Numbered from the stretch's first letter, positions 30,085 to 39,577 are shown. The stretch: DNA of 64,000 nucleotides from an uncultured Puniceicoccaceae bacterium (GCA_913044165.1 CAJWMY010000002.1:20586-84585), one strand, 5' to 3'. A program made the numbers and translations. Notes: generated by a model not told the origin, from the letters alone.

Positions 30085-31068
30085 TTATTTAAGCCAGGAT
30101 TTCCACTTTCCTTTATAGCTTTGGTAATTATCTCGATTGATTAAAATAGGTGCTAGTTCAATGGTTTTCTTTAATGGGAGTTCATTTTTATGAAGTTTTT
30201 CTATCATTGCTTTAGCGGCTTCATATCCCCATTCATAGTAAGGGTGAATGACCATAGAGTTGATATATCCTATGTCGTAGAAATGGTTTGTAATCGCCGA
30301 AGATTGAAGAGTTGCTAATGGCATCTGACCTATGTCCCAAGGAAGATCTGGCATCCCTCTAAGTGCCCAGTCATCCAAAAAAATCCAACCTTTAATAAAG
30401 TTATCTTTGTCTGCATCTTGCGCTTTTTTTATTGCTTTAACGGCATCTTGATAATTTTTGTGCGTGTAGATAATTGTTTCGATTCTCTTATAGCCCAAAG
30501 TGCTTTTAATGCCTCGCATCCTTTCTTTTAGTAAATAGGAGTTTTTATTAGCTGAGAGTATGGCGATTCTGCCGGAGGTTGGAAGCTTTTTTAATATAGC
30601 AGTTGCAAGCTTAGAACCTGCTGAGAATTCGTCTGCTTTAATAAAAATTAAGGGCTCTATAGATTTTAATTCAGATTCAAGAAAAATTATTTCTTTGCCG
30701 AAATCTTGGGTCAATTTGAGTACAGGCAAGAGAGATTCTTCTTCGGAGGGACTGATAATAATTCCATCAACATTTTTTAAAAAAGAATTTTTTATTGCTT
30801 TGGTTTGAGGCTTGTTTGTAAGTGGATCAGTCTTACAGAATACTAGAGTCTCAACGTCTATAGAAAGCTTTTTACCGAGATTCTTTGTTGCTGCTTTAAT
30901 GCCGGAATAGATAGCCTTATTTTTTGTGCTTTCGAAATCTTTCCCGACATAGCCAATTTTATAGGAACCTAACAATTCATTGTTTTGAGCTTGGAGTGAT
31001 TCACATAAAAATAAGGTGCCTAAGGAATATAAAAAGATAAAAAAACTAAATTTTAAGAGCCTCTTCAC
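30085..31068 (-). CDS. Periplasmic sugar-type substrate-binding protein (LacI/RbsB fold), orphan
   Basis: Signal peptide MKRLLKFSFFIFLYSLG...LQA, cleaved around residue 28, then a two-lobed binding fold: YKIGYVGKDFESTKNKAIYSGIK, NVDGIIISPSEEESLLPVL and a DEFSAGSKLATAIL block. 327 residues with a GTG start. No ABC permease or ATPase is nearby, so it may feed a distant transporter or act as a sensor input like TorT or LuxP. The ligand cannot be read from sequence. Confidence 0.78.
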   Translation of the reverse strand: MKRLLKFSFFIFLYSLGTLFLCESLQAQNNELLGSYKIGYVGKDFESTKNKAIYSGIKAATKNLGKKLSIDVETLVFCKTDPLTNKPQTKAIKNSFLKNVDGIIISPSEEESLLPVLKLTQDFGKEIIFLESELKSIEPLIFIKADEFSAGSKLATAILKKLPTSGRIAILSANKNSYLLKERMRGIKSTLGYKRIETIIYTHKNYQDAVKAIKKAQDADKDNFIKGWIFLDDWALRGMPDLPWDIGQMPLATLQSSAITNHFYDIGYINSMVIHPYYEWGYEAAKAMIEKLHKNELPLKKTIELAPILINRDNYQSYKGKWKSWLK

Positions 31069-31111
31069 AGTAGTTAGATTTTTACAAGAATGAAGTTTGG
31101 GGTAAGATTTA

Positions 31112-31140
31112 ATAATCTCTAAGATAAGGCTAGAGATTAT
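31112..31140 (-). repeat. Perfect inverted repeat across the purM stop codon
   Basis: Arms ATAATCTCT (31112-31120) and AGAGATTAT (31132-31140), 9 bases each with an 11-base loop. In the RNA the first arm is the last codons of purM. No T-run follows, so this is a hairpin candidate for 3'-end formation or stability rather than a standard terminator. Confidence 0.5.
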
Positions 31141-32317
31141 AATCGAGTGTTTTATTTTTGTGAATAATGGTTAAATGATTCGTCGATTTTAGCTGGTCTT
31201 TAGAGGCCTCTGTTTTGCCTATCATTTGTGCATCTATACCGAAAGCATGGCTCATTTCAATTATGGATTCGGTAAGTTCAGGCAGACAATACAATTCTAA
31301 TCTATGACCCATATTATAAACTCTGAACATTTCTTCATCGCTCGTTTGACTCGCTTGTTGAATAGCATGGAATATTGGAGGTATAGGTAAAAGATTTTCT
31401 TTTATAAAATGCACATTTTTACCAAAACGAAGGCATTTTGTTTGCCCTCCTCCGGAGCAGTGTACCATACCAAGTATTCCATCTTTGAATTTAGACAGCA
31501 TGGCTTTAATAACGGGGGCGTAAGTTCGTGTTGGTGAAAGTAGTGCTTCTCCAATACTTAAATCAGAAGCAGGCAATGGATCATCCATTTTATAAGGACC
31601 ACAATAGAGATACTTGCTGTCAGTTCTTTGATCGTAAGTTTCTGGATACTTTTTGAAATAATATTTAGATAATAAGTCATGTCGGGCACTAGTTAAGCCA
31701 TTGCTACCAATACCAGAATTATAAAATGCCTCGTAATTTGCTTTGCCATAGGAAGCAAGGCCAACAATAGCTAGTCCTTCTTTAATTGTTGCATTATCAA
31801 TAATAGAAGCACGTTCCGTTACGGCAACTGCGCAAGAGTCAACAGTTACAGTAGGTGTAAGATCACCAACATCTGCGGTTTCCCCGCCGCCACTTTGAAT
31901 GCTAATGTCATTGTCTCGTAAATTTTGCAGGAAGGCCTCTGTCCCTGAGATTAATTCGGCTAAAATAGCCCCTGGAATATTACGTGCATTTCTATTTATT
32001 GTACTAGAGATTAGGATATTATCAGTGATTCCAATACAAATAAGGTCGTCAATATTCATGACCATACTATCTTGGGCAGTTTTCCTAAATGCTTTTGTAT
32101 CACCAGTTTCTTTATAATTAAGGTAAGCAAGAGTGCTTTTTGTTCCAGATCCATCGGAATGTATGACGCAGCATTTGCAAGGGTCTCCTGTTAAAAAATC
32201 AGGATTTATTTTGCAGAAGGCTCCTGGAAATAATCCTTTATTCATTCTATCAACCACAGCATGAACTTCTTCTTTTGATGAGGAAACACCTCTTAAGGAA
32301 TAACGATCTTGATTCAT
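31130..32317 (-). CDS. purM: Phosphoribosylformylglycinamidine cyclo-ligase
   Basis: Makes AIR from FGAM, the step before PurK/PurE. 395 residues, longer than E. coli PurM (345) and resembling the long form seen in Bacteroidetes. [23 protein letters not shown], a Gly-rich [24 protein letters not shown] and [15 protein letters not shown] are present. It is followed by the orphan binding protein and lies 3 bases after plsC. Confidence 0.92.
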   Translation of the reverse strand: MNQDRYSLRGVSSSKEEVHAVVDRMNKGLFPGAFCKINPDFLTGDPCKCCVIHSDGSGTKSTLAYLNYKETGDTKAFRKTAQDSMVMNIDDLICIGITDNILISSTINRNARNIPGAILAELISGTEAFLQNLRDNDISIQSGGGETADVGDLTPTVTVDSCAVAVTERASIIDNATIKEGLAIVGLASYGKANYEAFYNSGIGSNGLTSARHDLLSKYYFKKYPETYDQRTDSKYLYCGPYKMDDPLPASDLSIGEALLSPTRTYAPVIKAMLSKFKDGILGMVHCSGGGQTKCLRFGKNVHFIKENLLPIPPIFHAIQQASQTSDEEMFRVYNMGHRLELYCLPELTESIIEMSHAFGIDAQMIGKTEASKDQLKSTNHLTIIHKNKTLDYNL

Positions 32318-32320
32318 AGA

Positions 32321-32977
32321 TTACAGAATAGTTGTTTTTATGGGTTGGATGGATTTTATCGCGCACATGATTCTTTTTGATGCTTCTAGATATCTTTCTG
32401 GATTATCGACACCTGAATCTAAAGCATCAAGGCTTAAAGGCTTTCCGTAGACAACTTGAATGTGAATTCCCAAGATAGGTAGGTTAGTATTTTTTCCGAA
32501 GGATTCGTAGGCACCAAAAATTCGTGTTGGAATTACAGTAGCTTCCGATTTTATAGCAATCATTCCGATTCCAGCTTGAGGAACTTTTAATGACCCGCTT
32601 TCGGAGCGGGTGCCTTCTGGAAAAATTGCTGTAGCTTCTCCTTTTTTCAAGGCTTTAAAAATTGCCTTGATTGATTTAACATCTGCTGTCCCTCTAGCAA
32701 CGGGAATTGTCCCAATAGAGCGTAAGCAATCTCCAAAAAAGCCGCGGAAAAGGGAGTCCCTTGCCATGTAGTGAATCTGCCGAGGGTTTTTGATTCCTAT
32801 AACTGGAGGATCATAAAAGCTTGTATGATTTGCGGCAAAAATGATGGGCCCTTCTTCGGGAATATTTTCTATTCCGGATGCAGTGTGATCATGGAAAGTT
32901 GTAAAATAGGCATTAAGGCTATTTTGCACAATTGCATAAGGGTTTGGTATTTTTTCTAAAAGATTATTCAAAATCAT
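32321..32977 (-). CDS. plsC: 1-acylglycerol-3-phosphate O-acyltransferase family protein
   Basis: Acylates lysophosphatidic acid to phosphatidic acid at the inner membrane. Motif I NHTSFYDPP (HxxxxD, here H-T-S-F-Y-D), motif II region FRGFFGDCLRSIGTIPVARG, motif III FPEGTRSESG, and a motif IV-like VIPTRIFG. 218 residues. It follows cmk by 1 base; cmk-plsC pairs are common in bacteria. Confidence 0.9.
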   Translation of the reverse strand: MILNNLLEKIPNPYAIVQNSLNAYFTTFHDHTASGIENIPEEGPIIFAANHTSFYDPPVIGIKNPRQIHYMARDSLFRGFFGDCLRSIGTIPVARGTADVKSIKAIFKALKKGEATAIFPEGTRSESGSLKVPQAGIGMIAIKSEATVIPTRIFGAYESFGKNTNLPILGIHIQVVYGKPLSLDALDSGVDNPERYLEASKRIMCAIKSIQPIKTTIL

Positions 32978-32978
32978 A

Positions 32979-33650
32979 TCAAAGACTAACCTCTTTTAAG
33001 ATTAAAGCTACAACTTCGTCAAGTGAGTGATTGGCAGTATTAATTCGAAGTGCATCCGGAGAACAAGTTAATGGAGCAAGCTTACGAGTTTTATCAATGG
33101 CATCTCTCTCCTTGATTACATCCTTTTGGCCTTCATTTAATCTGCGATTAATACGAATTTCTTCATCTGCGTATAGAAATATTTTCAGAGGGGTATTCGG
33201 GAAAACAATGCTTCCTATATCTCGTCCTTCTACCACAATCCCGGCGTAGTTTTTATCATTAGCAAAATCAGTTAAGGAGCGTTGATATATCAAAAGAAAA
33301 TCTCGCAGCAGCTTAATTGAGGCATATTTTGATACTAGTTGATTTACCTTAAAAGATCGCAGGGATTCTTTTGAGAGTTTATCGGAATTTATTTCAAGAA
33401 AAGCAGAATGATCTTCGATAGAGGTTGTTAGTATTAATTTTTTTAGTGCTTTAACAAGCGAGCGAGAATTTTCTGCTGAAATATTTTGTTCTAGGAGGTG
33501 GTAGGTAAGAATTCTAAAATGGGAACCCGTATCAACGTGAAGAAAATCTAATTTTTTGGCTAGAGCAAGGGCGGTGGAAGATTTACCCGTAGCGGCAGCG
33601 CCATCAAGTGCAATAATTTTCAAATAATTTTCTGGAGTTTCAGGAGGCAC
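32979..33650 (-). CDS. cmk: Cytidylate kinase
   Basis: Phosphorylates CMP/dCMP. P-loop ALDGAAATGKSSTALALAKKL, the CMP-binding block VVEGRDIGSIVFPNTPLKIFLYA, and a lid with RINRRLNEGQKD. 223 residues. The start is the GTG at 33650, overlapping the end of aroA by 11 bases, which suggests translational coupling. Confidence 0.95.
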   Translation of the reverse strand: MPPETPENYLKIIALDGAAATGKSSTALALAKKLDFLHVDTGSHFRILTYHLLEQNISAENSRSLVKALKKLILTTSIEDHSAFLEINSDKLSKESLRSFKVNQLVSKYASIKLLRDFLLIYQRSLTDFANDKNYAGIVVEGRDIGSIVFPNTPLKIFLYADEEIRINRRLNEGQKDVIKERDAIDKTRKLAPLTCSPDALRINTANHSLDEVVALILKEVSL

Positions 33651-35022
33651 TGTTTAAAATGGATAAAGTTTTAAAGAAATTAGGAAAAGTTTTACTACAA
33701 CAATTTGGATTTTTGATTTTAAGCCAAGGCCTTCCATCCTTCAATAGGTCATAGGTTCCTAGTATTCCAAAGCTCATTGCAAAACGATGATCTTCATATG
33801 TTTCAATAGATAATAACTCTCCTTTTGTTCGAGCAATCTGTGCCATTTCAATTAAGGCTTTAGGGTTGCTAATAATTTGCAGTGAATCCGCTTCTTCAAT
33901 AATAGTCTGCCCAAGTTTCCGAAGCTCCTTAGCCATGGCTTTCATTCGATCGGTTTCTTGAAGACGGGTATGGGCAATACCATTAATGATGGTACATTCG
34001 TTAATTAATGGGGCGATTGCAGCATACGTCAGGAAAGTGTCAGAAAATAAATTAAAGTCATGCGCAACTTTCCCTCCAGATATAGTGACATCCTTCGATC
34101 TTTCTATGAGCCAACCTGTATCCTTTTTGTTAATCTTTAGCCCATGAGATTGAAGTAGATTAGCAAATACTTGGTCTCCCTGTACCGGTTTTTCCGGTAT
34201 TCCTGGTAGCATAAGGGAACCTCCATGCAAAAGGGTTAGCGCAAAAAAATAACTTGCAGACGAAAGATCGGGTTCAATTTGAAAAATATTATTTATTGGA
34301 TTTTGATAGCCCTCTCCCCTAATATAAAAAGGGCTTATACATTTATTAGTATAATCTGCAGCGCACTCTTTTTGGAAACTAGTTTTGACTGCTTCGGTTA
34401 GAGCAACATAGGCAGTTCTTACATTTGGACATTCCAGCTCTAGGTTTTTTCCGGAGGCAGGTAACACAAGTAAAAGGGCTGATAGAATTTGGCTACTTGC
34501 TTGCGCGTTAACTTTCGCTCGTGCGGCATTGATTCCTAGGGAATGCATAGTGAAAGGAAAGTGATAGGGTTTGTCCTTGAATTCAAAGCGAGCAGCCTCA
34601 AGTTGCTCTAGGGCATTTAGAATTCCTCTCATTGGGCGATTTCGCATTTGGGAGTCGCCATCGAGTTCGTAGATGCCATGTTTTTGAAGTGCAAGAAGAG
34701 CAGTCAAAAATCGAGCCGCTGTACCCGCGTTACCAACATTTATTGAAGTGCTTTTACTAGGTATCGAACCCCCCAGGCCTTTTATCTTAATTGAGGATTT
34801 TTCTGCATTTTCAGAGATTTCAAACCCTAAATTTTTTAATGCTTCAATCATAATATAGGTATCACGACTGAATAAGGCTCCCTTTAGCAAAATGGGAATA
34901 TTACCAGATTCACAAAGTGCTGCGATTACTAGGGCTCGGTTTGTAATGCTTTTTGATCCGGGCAAATTAACGCTCGAGGATAAAGGGGAGCAAAAAGGAG
35001 TTATGTCTAATGAATCAGTCAT
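33640..35022 (-). CDS. aroA: 3-phosphoshikimate 1-carboxyvinyltransferase (EPSP synthase)
   Basis: Sixth shikimate-pathway step. LPGSKSITNRALVIAAL at the start, then GNAGTAARFLTALLAL, DGDSQMRNRPM and the C-terminal RLQETDRMKAMAKEL and DHRFAMSFGILG. 460 residues, somewhat longer than E. coli AroA (427). Four bases after tyrA and overlapping cmk, in the order tyrA-aroA-cmk-plsC. Confidence 0.96.
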   Translation of the reverse strand: MTDSLDITPFCSPLSSSVNLPGSKSITNRALVIAALCESGNIPILLKGALFSRDTYIMIEALKNLGFEISENAEKSSIKIKGLGGSIPSKSTSINVGNAGTAARFLTALLALQKHGIYELDGDSQMRNRPMRGILNALEQLEAARFEFKDKPYHFPFTMHSLGINAARAKVNAQASSQILSALLLVLPASGKNLELECPNVRTAYVALTEAVKTSFQKECAADYTNKCISPFYIRGEGYQNPINNIFQIEPDLSSASYFFALTLLHGGSLMLPGIPEKPVQGDQVFANLLQSHGLKINKKDTGWLIERSKDVTISGGKVAHDFNLFSDTFLTYAAIAPLINECTIINGIAHTRLQETDRMKAMAKELRKLGQTIIEEADSLQIISNPKALIEMAQIARTKGELLSIETYEDHRFAMSFGILGTYDLLKDGRPWLKIKNPNCCSKTFPNFFKTLSILNSAS

Positions 35023-35025
35023 AAT

Positions 35026-35874
35026 TTAATCAATATTTTTTCGCACATTTTGGCCTTTCCTCAAAATTTCAGAAATTGCATATAGGTCGTTTGCTTGCAA
35101 ATTCCGTTTAAAATCTTGGACTAATTGTTCAAATGTCTCGAGAGATTTTAGAATTTCTTTAGAATTTTGTTCAATGATGGGCTGCCATAATTTTGGGCTA
35201 CCGCCAGCTACGCGTGTTGTATCTTTAAGGCCTCCACCGGCAAATGCAAATGACTCTTCTGGAATTTCTGAAAGTGAAGCTGATAATAGGGAGGCAACAA
35301 TATGAGGGAGATGACTTATTTGAGCAACGATAGCATCGTGCATTGATGGATTTAGCGATACAGGTTTCATTTTTAGGCTTTTCCAAAATGCTTCAACTAT
35401 TTTCAGGGCATTGGGTTCCGATTGTTCAGTAGGACATAAAATACAAGGGGCGCCTTCTAAAAGATCTTCGGACGCATATTCCATCCCAGTCTTTTCTGAG
35501 CCAGCCATCGGATGGGAACCAATAAATAATTGCTGGCTAGATTGTACTAATAAATCAGCTTGTTGGCAGATACTTCCTTTGACACTGCCGATGTCCGTGA
35601 TAATTGCATTTGTTTTACAGTGGGGGAGGAGTTCTTTAAGCAAAGGAATAATAGTATCTACTGGCGTACAAAGAATTATTAAATCACTATCTTGTACTGA
35701 ATTTATTAATGATGTGTGTGCATTATCGCACCATTTCTCGTTAACATATCGGGTGTATTTTTCCTTATCCCTTATCCATACTTGGATTTTCTTTGCTAAG
35801 GAGTGTTTGCGGGAAGCCATTCCAATAGAAGCACCTAAAAGTCCTGGCCCAATTATAGTTAATGTATCAAACAT
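35026..35874 (-). CDS. tyrA: Prephenate dehydrogenase
   Basis: Oxidative decarboxylation of prephenate (or arogenate) on the way to tyrosine. Rossmann fold IIGPGLLGASIGMASRK at the start, CTPVDTIIPLL, TDIGSVKGSIC, GSHPMAGSEKTGMEYA, and the helical C-terminal half with ISHLPHIVASLL and LKDTTRVAGGSPKLW. The track starts at 35892, but family members begin at MFDTLTIIGPG, so the ATG at 35874 is chosen; the longer start cannot be excluded. No ACT or chorismate-mutase domain. Confidence 0.93.
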   Translation of the reverse strand: MFDTLTIIGPGLLGASIGMASRKHSLAKKIQVWIRDKEKYTRYVNEKWCDNAHTSLINSVQDSDLIILCTPVDTIIPLLKELLPHCKTNAIITDIGSVKGSICQQADLLVQSSQQLFIGSHPMAGSEKTGMEYASEDLLEGAPCILCPTEQSEPNALKIVEAFWKSLKMKPVSLNPSMHDAIVAQISHLPHIVASLLSASLSEIPEESFAFAGGGLKDTTRVAGGSPKLWQPIIEQNSKEILKSLETFEQLVQDFKRNLQANDLYAISEILRKGQNVRKNID

Positions 35875-36005
35875 ACCTCGAAGATAAAACATTCTTTTAG
35901 ATTAGGGCAATACGTGATTTTTTTTATTAACTTTAAAGGTTTAATAAAATAAATTTATCGTTGAGGTCTCTAATTCTTTTCTACATCAATTTAAGAGGCT
36001 TAATT

Positions 36006-37700
36006 ATGAATTTATTCAAAGGTTTCTTTTTTATTATAATCCCAATCCTTATTATTGGGTTTTTTGTTTTGATTACAATTTCAGGGCCAAAAACAGTAGA
36101 CCCCAACTTAGACAGCAAATCAGTCTTGGAAGAAATTTCAAAAGATCATGAGGAGCTTCGTTTTAAAAGCCTAGATTTTGAGGGGCAGTTCGAAGAGATT
36201 ATGTCCTTAAGGCAATATACGAAACAAGACTTAGTGCTTCTTAAGCAAGCAGTTAGTTTTCAAGAGGCTTACCTTAATGCATTACCTTATTTTAGTATTT
36301 CTGACAACCAGAGACTAGATTTTTTAAGAGAAAGATATGATCAATTAGCTTCAGAAGAACATTATCTAAAAAGTAAACAATCCGAAATGCTTAGCAAAAA
36401 AAATTACGAAGCCAAAGATTATGGGGATGCTGTTTCTGAACTCAATATTGCGCTCGAGGAACAAGTATTGATTAATGAATATTACCCCCTTAGCGCTCAT
36501 TACAATATAAATAGAGTTACGCAGATAAAACGCACATTGGAATATTATAATGCCTATCCAATTTATAATGAAATTCAAAAACTAGAAGCACAGGCACTAG
36601 CTTTAGCAAATTCTAAAAAATGGCTCGAGGCAGCAGAAATAATGGAGATTGTGGTTGAAAAGCAGCTTTATTTAAATTCGGAATTCCGAAGCTCGAGGTT
36701 GGCAGACAGCTTTAAGATCAGTCGTTTAAAGCGTGCTCTCTTTAAGTATCGAAGTGAACCTCTTTACGGGAAAATACATAAAGCAACTGTAGAAGGTGAC
36801 AGATTTGTACAAGAGCAAAACTATATGCAAGCTGCTGCCTATTATGAGCAGGCATTAGAGTACCAGATCAAATTGAATGATGAGTTTTCTAATAGTCCTT
36901 ATAGCTCTCGTGATAAAGTTAAGGATTTAACTGTAAGAGCACAGACTGCTGGCAGTTATGATATAGGAGAAATGATTAATACTTTGAATTTTAAAATAGA
37001 TCGAGATTTAAGAAATAGGAATATTGCCGAGGCTAAAGATAAGATTGTAAGAATCTCAGATGCCATGCAGAGAGTGAATGAAGAGTTCCCTCGAAGCTCT
37101 TATAACGACCAAAAACTAGAATCGAAAATTAAATTTTTAAATTTTATCAGAAACGATATTATTCTAATACAAGATCGGGTTTATGAAGGATTAATTAATG
37201 TTCCTGATGAGCCGGGAGTTCAAATATATAACAGCGAAGTATCCCAAGGCTTTTATTTAACTTTAATTGGTGGTAATCCTAGTCGTTTTAAAAATGATCA
37301 AAATCCAGTAGAATCTGTTAGCTGGGAAGATGCTAATAAATTTTGTGAAAGGCTTTCTTGGATTATGGGATGGGGCGTTCGACTGCCAAAGGAGTATGAA
37401 TTTCGTTCGTCAATTGGTCGCTTGCGTTATATTAAATTAGAAAAGCATGTTGTGAGTTATGAAGAAAATCGGGGTGTTGCTAATATTAAGAGTAGGGCTC
37501 CAATAGGAGATGGGTTTTATGACCTGCTTGGAAATATAAGCGAATGGCTATATAGTGAAGAGGCTTATTTAAATGAACCAGCCAAGCATATAGGGGGTCA
37601 TTTTAGAGACAGCCTCGAAGCAATATATAGTGTGCCATTAAGGACAGCTAATCGTAATGAGAAGAGTCGCCTTATTGGCTTTCGATTTGTTTTAGAATAA
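36006..37700 (+). CDS. Membrane-anchored helical-repeat protein with C-terminal SUMF1/FGE-sulfatase-like domain
   Basis: About 564 residues. An N-terminal membrane helix (GFFFIIIPILIIGFFVLITI) is followed by a helical region with five repeats at a near-exact 67-residue period, each carrying a Q-x-x-(L/I)-N-x-(E/Y)-(F/Y)-x-x-S core (for example QLYLNSEFRSS and QIKLNDEFSNS). The last 150 residues resemble SUMF1/EgtB/PvdO domains (NPVESVSWEDANKFCERLS, GVRLPKEYEFR, DLLGNISEWL, GFRFVLE). The paired cysteines of catalytic formylglycine-generating enzyme are not seen, so a binding role is likelier. The track start 35961 is TTG; ATG 36006 has an AAGAGG upstream. Function unknown. Confidence 0.8.
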   Translation: MNLFKGFFFIIIPILIIGFFVLITISGPKTVDPNLDSKSVLEEISKDHEELRFKSLDFEGQFEEIMSLRQYTKQDLVLLKQAVSFQEAYLNALPYFSISDNQRLDFLRERYDQLASEEHYLKSKQSEMLSKKNYEAKDYGDAVSELNIALEEQVLINEYYPLSAHYNINRVTQIKRTLEYYNAYPIYNEIQKLEAQALALANSKKWLEAAEIMEIVVEKQLYLNSEFRSSRLADSFKISRLKRALFKYRSEPLYGKIHKATVEGDRFVQEQNYMQAAAYYEQALEYQIKLNDEFSNSPYSSRDKVKDLTVRAQTAGSYDIGEMINTLNFKIDRDLRNRNIAEAKDKIVRISDAMQRVNEEFPRSSYNDQKLESKIKFLNFIRNDIILIQDRVYEGLINVPDEPGVQIYNSEVSQGFYLTLIGGNPSRFKNDQNPVESVSWEDANKFCERLSWIMGWGVRLPKEYEFRSSIGRLRYIKLEKHVVSYEENRGVANIKSRAPIGDGFYDLLGNISEWLYSEEAYLNEPAKHIGGHFRDSLEAIYSVPLRTANRNEKSRLIGFRFVLE

Positions 37701-37715
37701 AATTAAAATACAAAC

Positions 37716-38072
37716 GTGAATTATCTTAAACACAGATTTCTAAGTAATAAGGCTTCAGCATTGGTTGAATTCTTTTTAGCGAGTCTAGCGCTTTTTTTAT
37801 TTGCCATTATATTACTTCCAATTGTTACAGATATTAAGCAAAGTCGGGAGAAATCAAAAATTGTGAATAACTTAAATCTAATAAAATTATATTCCGATAA
37901 GTACTTCGAGGATAATGAGGCCAGTACAATGAATCTTTATGAGATTGTTGGACCTAGAAAAGCTATCCCGAAATTGAATATTATTTTAGACGAGGTTTAT
38001 CCAGAAATAATTTATCGAGGAGAATATATTTTTGTAAAATCAGATAAACTCGGGATTTTGAAAATCAAATAA
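37716..38072 (+). CDS. Prepilin-like (type II secretion/IV pilin or TadE-like) membrane protein
   Basis: 118 residues with a GTG start. A short basic leader (MNYLKHRFLSNKA) precedes SALVEFFLASLALFLFAIILL. If cleavage is after Ala13, Glu falls at mature position 5, as in type IV pilins, although the usual Gly-Phe at the cleavage site is missing. TadE-type pseudopilins also start with an AxVEF helix. The soluble part (NNLNLIKLYSDKYFEDNE, then a beta-like tail) looks like a minor pseudopilin. It lies 15 bases after the SUMF1-repeat gene, so the two are probably cotranscribed. Confidence 0.6.
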   Translation: MNYLKHRFLSNKASALVEFFLASLALFLFAIILLPIVTDIKQSREKSKIVNNLNLIKLYSDKYFEDNEASTMNLYEIVGPRKAIPKLNIILDEVYPEIIYRGEYIFVKSDKLGILKIK

Positions 38073-38080
38073 GATATAGT

Positions 38081-38115
38081 ATAATAAGTTTTTCTAGATA
38101 AATATTATTTTTTTT
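38081..38115 (+). terminator. Weak AT-only hairpin with T-run after the prepilin-like gene
   Basis: ATAATA (38081-38086) and TATTAT (38103-38108) could pair, followed by T7. This would end the two-gene plus-strand unit before convergent uvrC. The all-AT six-base stem is weak. Confidence 0.25.
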
Positions 38116-39577
38116 AATGATTCTGCAAAAATTCAATCAATCGCATAGCGAGAATTGGTCCTATCCCTTTGATTTCTATAATATCGTGTATCGTTGCTTT
38201 TCTTAATTTAGAGAGACTGCCAAAATGACAGAGAAGCAGGTTTTTCTTAACTTCACCAATACCTTTAAAATCATCTAGAACGGACTCTCTTATTTTTTGA
38301 CTTCTAAGATCAGCATTAAAATTATTTGCGAAGGCATGGGCTTCATCTCTGAGATATTGAAGTAATCTTAGTGCGGGATCTCGTAATGACAGGCTTAAAT
38401 TCCTGCGGGCATCGGAAAAAATGATAGTTTCGTTTTTTTTGGATAGTCCGATTAATTCATTTGGATTGATTTTTAATTTAATGAAAGCTTTTAAGGCTGC
38501 ATTCACTTGGCCTTTCCCGCCATCAATAATAATTAGATCAGGAAACGATTCCGCGTCATCACAAATTCGCTTGTAGCGCCTATAAATTACTTCTTCAATA
38601 GCTTTATAGTCGTCGTTTCCGATAAAAGACCGTATCTTATATCTTCGATATTGATTCCGCTTGGGCTTGCCCTCCTTAAAACATACCATGGCGGCAACGC
38701 AAAAGCTCCCTGAGATATGAGAAACATCAAAGCATTCAATATGCTTGGGGTTAGATTTTAAATTTAGTGCATTTTTTAGAGTCAATAAACTTTCTTTTGC
38801 CGATATAAGTCCGATTAAGTTTCTTTCAAATTTTCTTGTTCTTACGGAGCTTTCATTAATGGCATTAATTTGATCTCGGAGAAATCCCGCTTTCTCGTAA
38901 TTTTTATTCTGAGCATGAGCATACATCTTTGATTTAAGGTCTTTAATTATTTGTTCAGTTTCTCCTTCAAGAAATTCACACGCATTGGCTAATCGTATCC
39001 TATACTCTTTTTGTGTAACCTCATTGGGAAGGTTTGAAATTTCTGCTCTGGCGTCATCATAGAGCTTCCAAGTATCTGGGCCAATTTTTTTTGGTTTTGC
39101 ATCATTAAGCAATATTCCAAATTTCTGCTTCATAACATCTAGTGTCTTTCTTAGTGCTCTAGCATGGGGGAAAGGCCCATAGTAGCGGGAGCTCTTAAGA
39201 ATTCGATGGCGAGTTAATTTGAATTTCGGTAAGTCTTCTTCGGGGTTTAGCTGAACTAATAAATAGTTTTTATCATCTTTCAAAGAAGTGTTATATTTTG
39301 GCTTATATTTTTTAATCAACTGACTCTCCAGTAAAAGTGCTTCAGACTCAGACTTTACAACATAGAAATCAAAATATTCAATCTGCCCTACCATAGCTAC
39401 AATTTTTGGATGTAATTTAGAGTTAATAGCTGAATTTCGAAAATAATATGCTACTCTTCTTTTTAAACTTTTGGCTTTTCCTACATAAAGGATTTGTTTG
39501 AAGGAATTATACATTATGTAAACCCCTGGTTTATTGGGTAATTTCCTTAATCTTTCCTTAATCCCTTCTTTAGGCAT
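38114..39577 (-). CDS. uvrC: Excinuclease ABC subunit C
   Basis: Makes both incisions in nucleotide excision repair. N-terminal GIY-YIG nuclease (PGVYIMYNSFKQILYVGKAKSLKRRV), UVR helix pair (AQNKNYEKAGFLRDQINAI), RNase H-like domain (FDVSHISGSFCVAAMV, DLIIIDGGKGQVNAAL) and C-terminal helix-hairpin-helix (ATIHDIIEIKGIGPILA). 487 residues, about 120 shorter than E. coli UvrC, mainly in the linker regions. All catalytic blocks are present. Confidence 0.93.
   Translation of the reverse strand: MPKEGIKERLRKLPNKPGVYIMYNSFKQILYVGKAKSLKRRVAYYFRNSAINSKLHPKIVAMVGQIEYFDFYVVKSESEALLLESQLIKKYKPKYNTSLKDDKNYLLVQLNPEEDLPKFKLTRHRILKSSRYYGPFPHARALRKTLDVMKQKFGILLNDAKPKKIGPDTWKLYDDARAEISNLPNEVTQKEYRIRLANACEFLEGETEQIIKDLKSKMYAHAQNKNYEKAGFLRDQINAINESSVRTRKFERNLIGLISAKESLLTLKNALNLKSNPKHIECFDVSHISGSFCVAAMVCFKEGKPKRNQYRRYKIRSFIGNDDYKAIEEVIYRRYKRICDDAESFPDLIIIDGGKGQVNAALKAFIKLKINPNELIGLSKKNETIIFSDARRNLSLSLRDPALRLLQYLRDEAHAFANNFNADLRSQKIRESVLDDFKGIGEVKKNLLLCHFGSLSKLRKATIHDIIEIKGIGPILAMRLIEFLQNH

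Noticed and set aside
35941-35960. ORF-track start of the SUMF1-repeat protein at 35961 and similar TTG starts at 7718, 11766, 27308, 50421, 54255
   Set aside because: All are TTG codons with a better-fitting ATG a few codons downstream; the ATG was used in the annotation.
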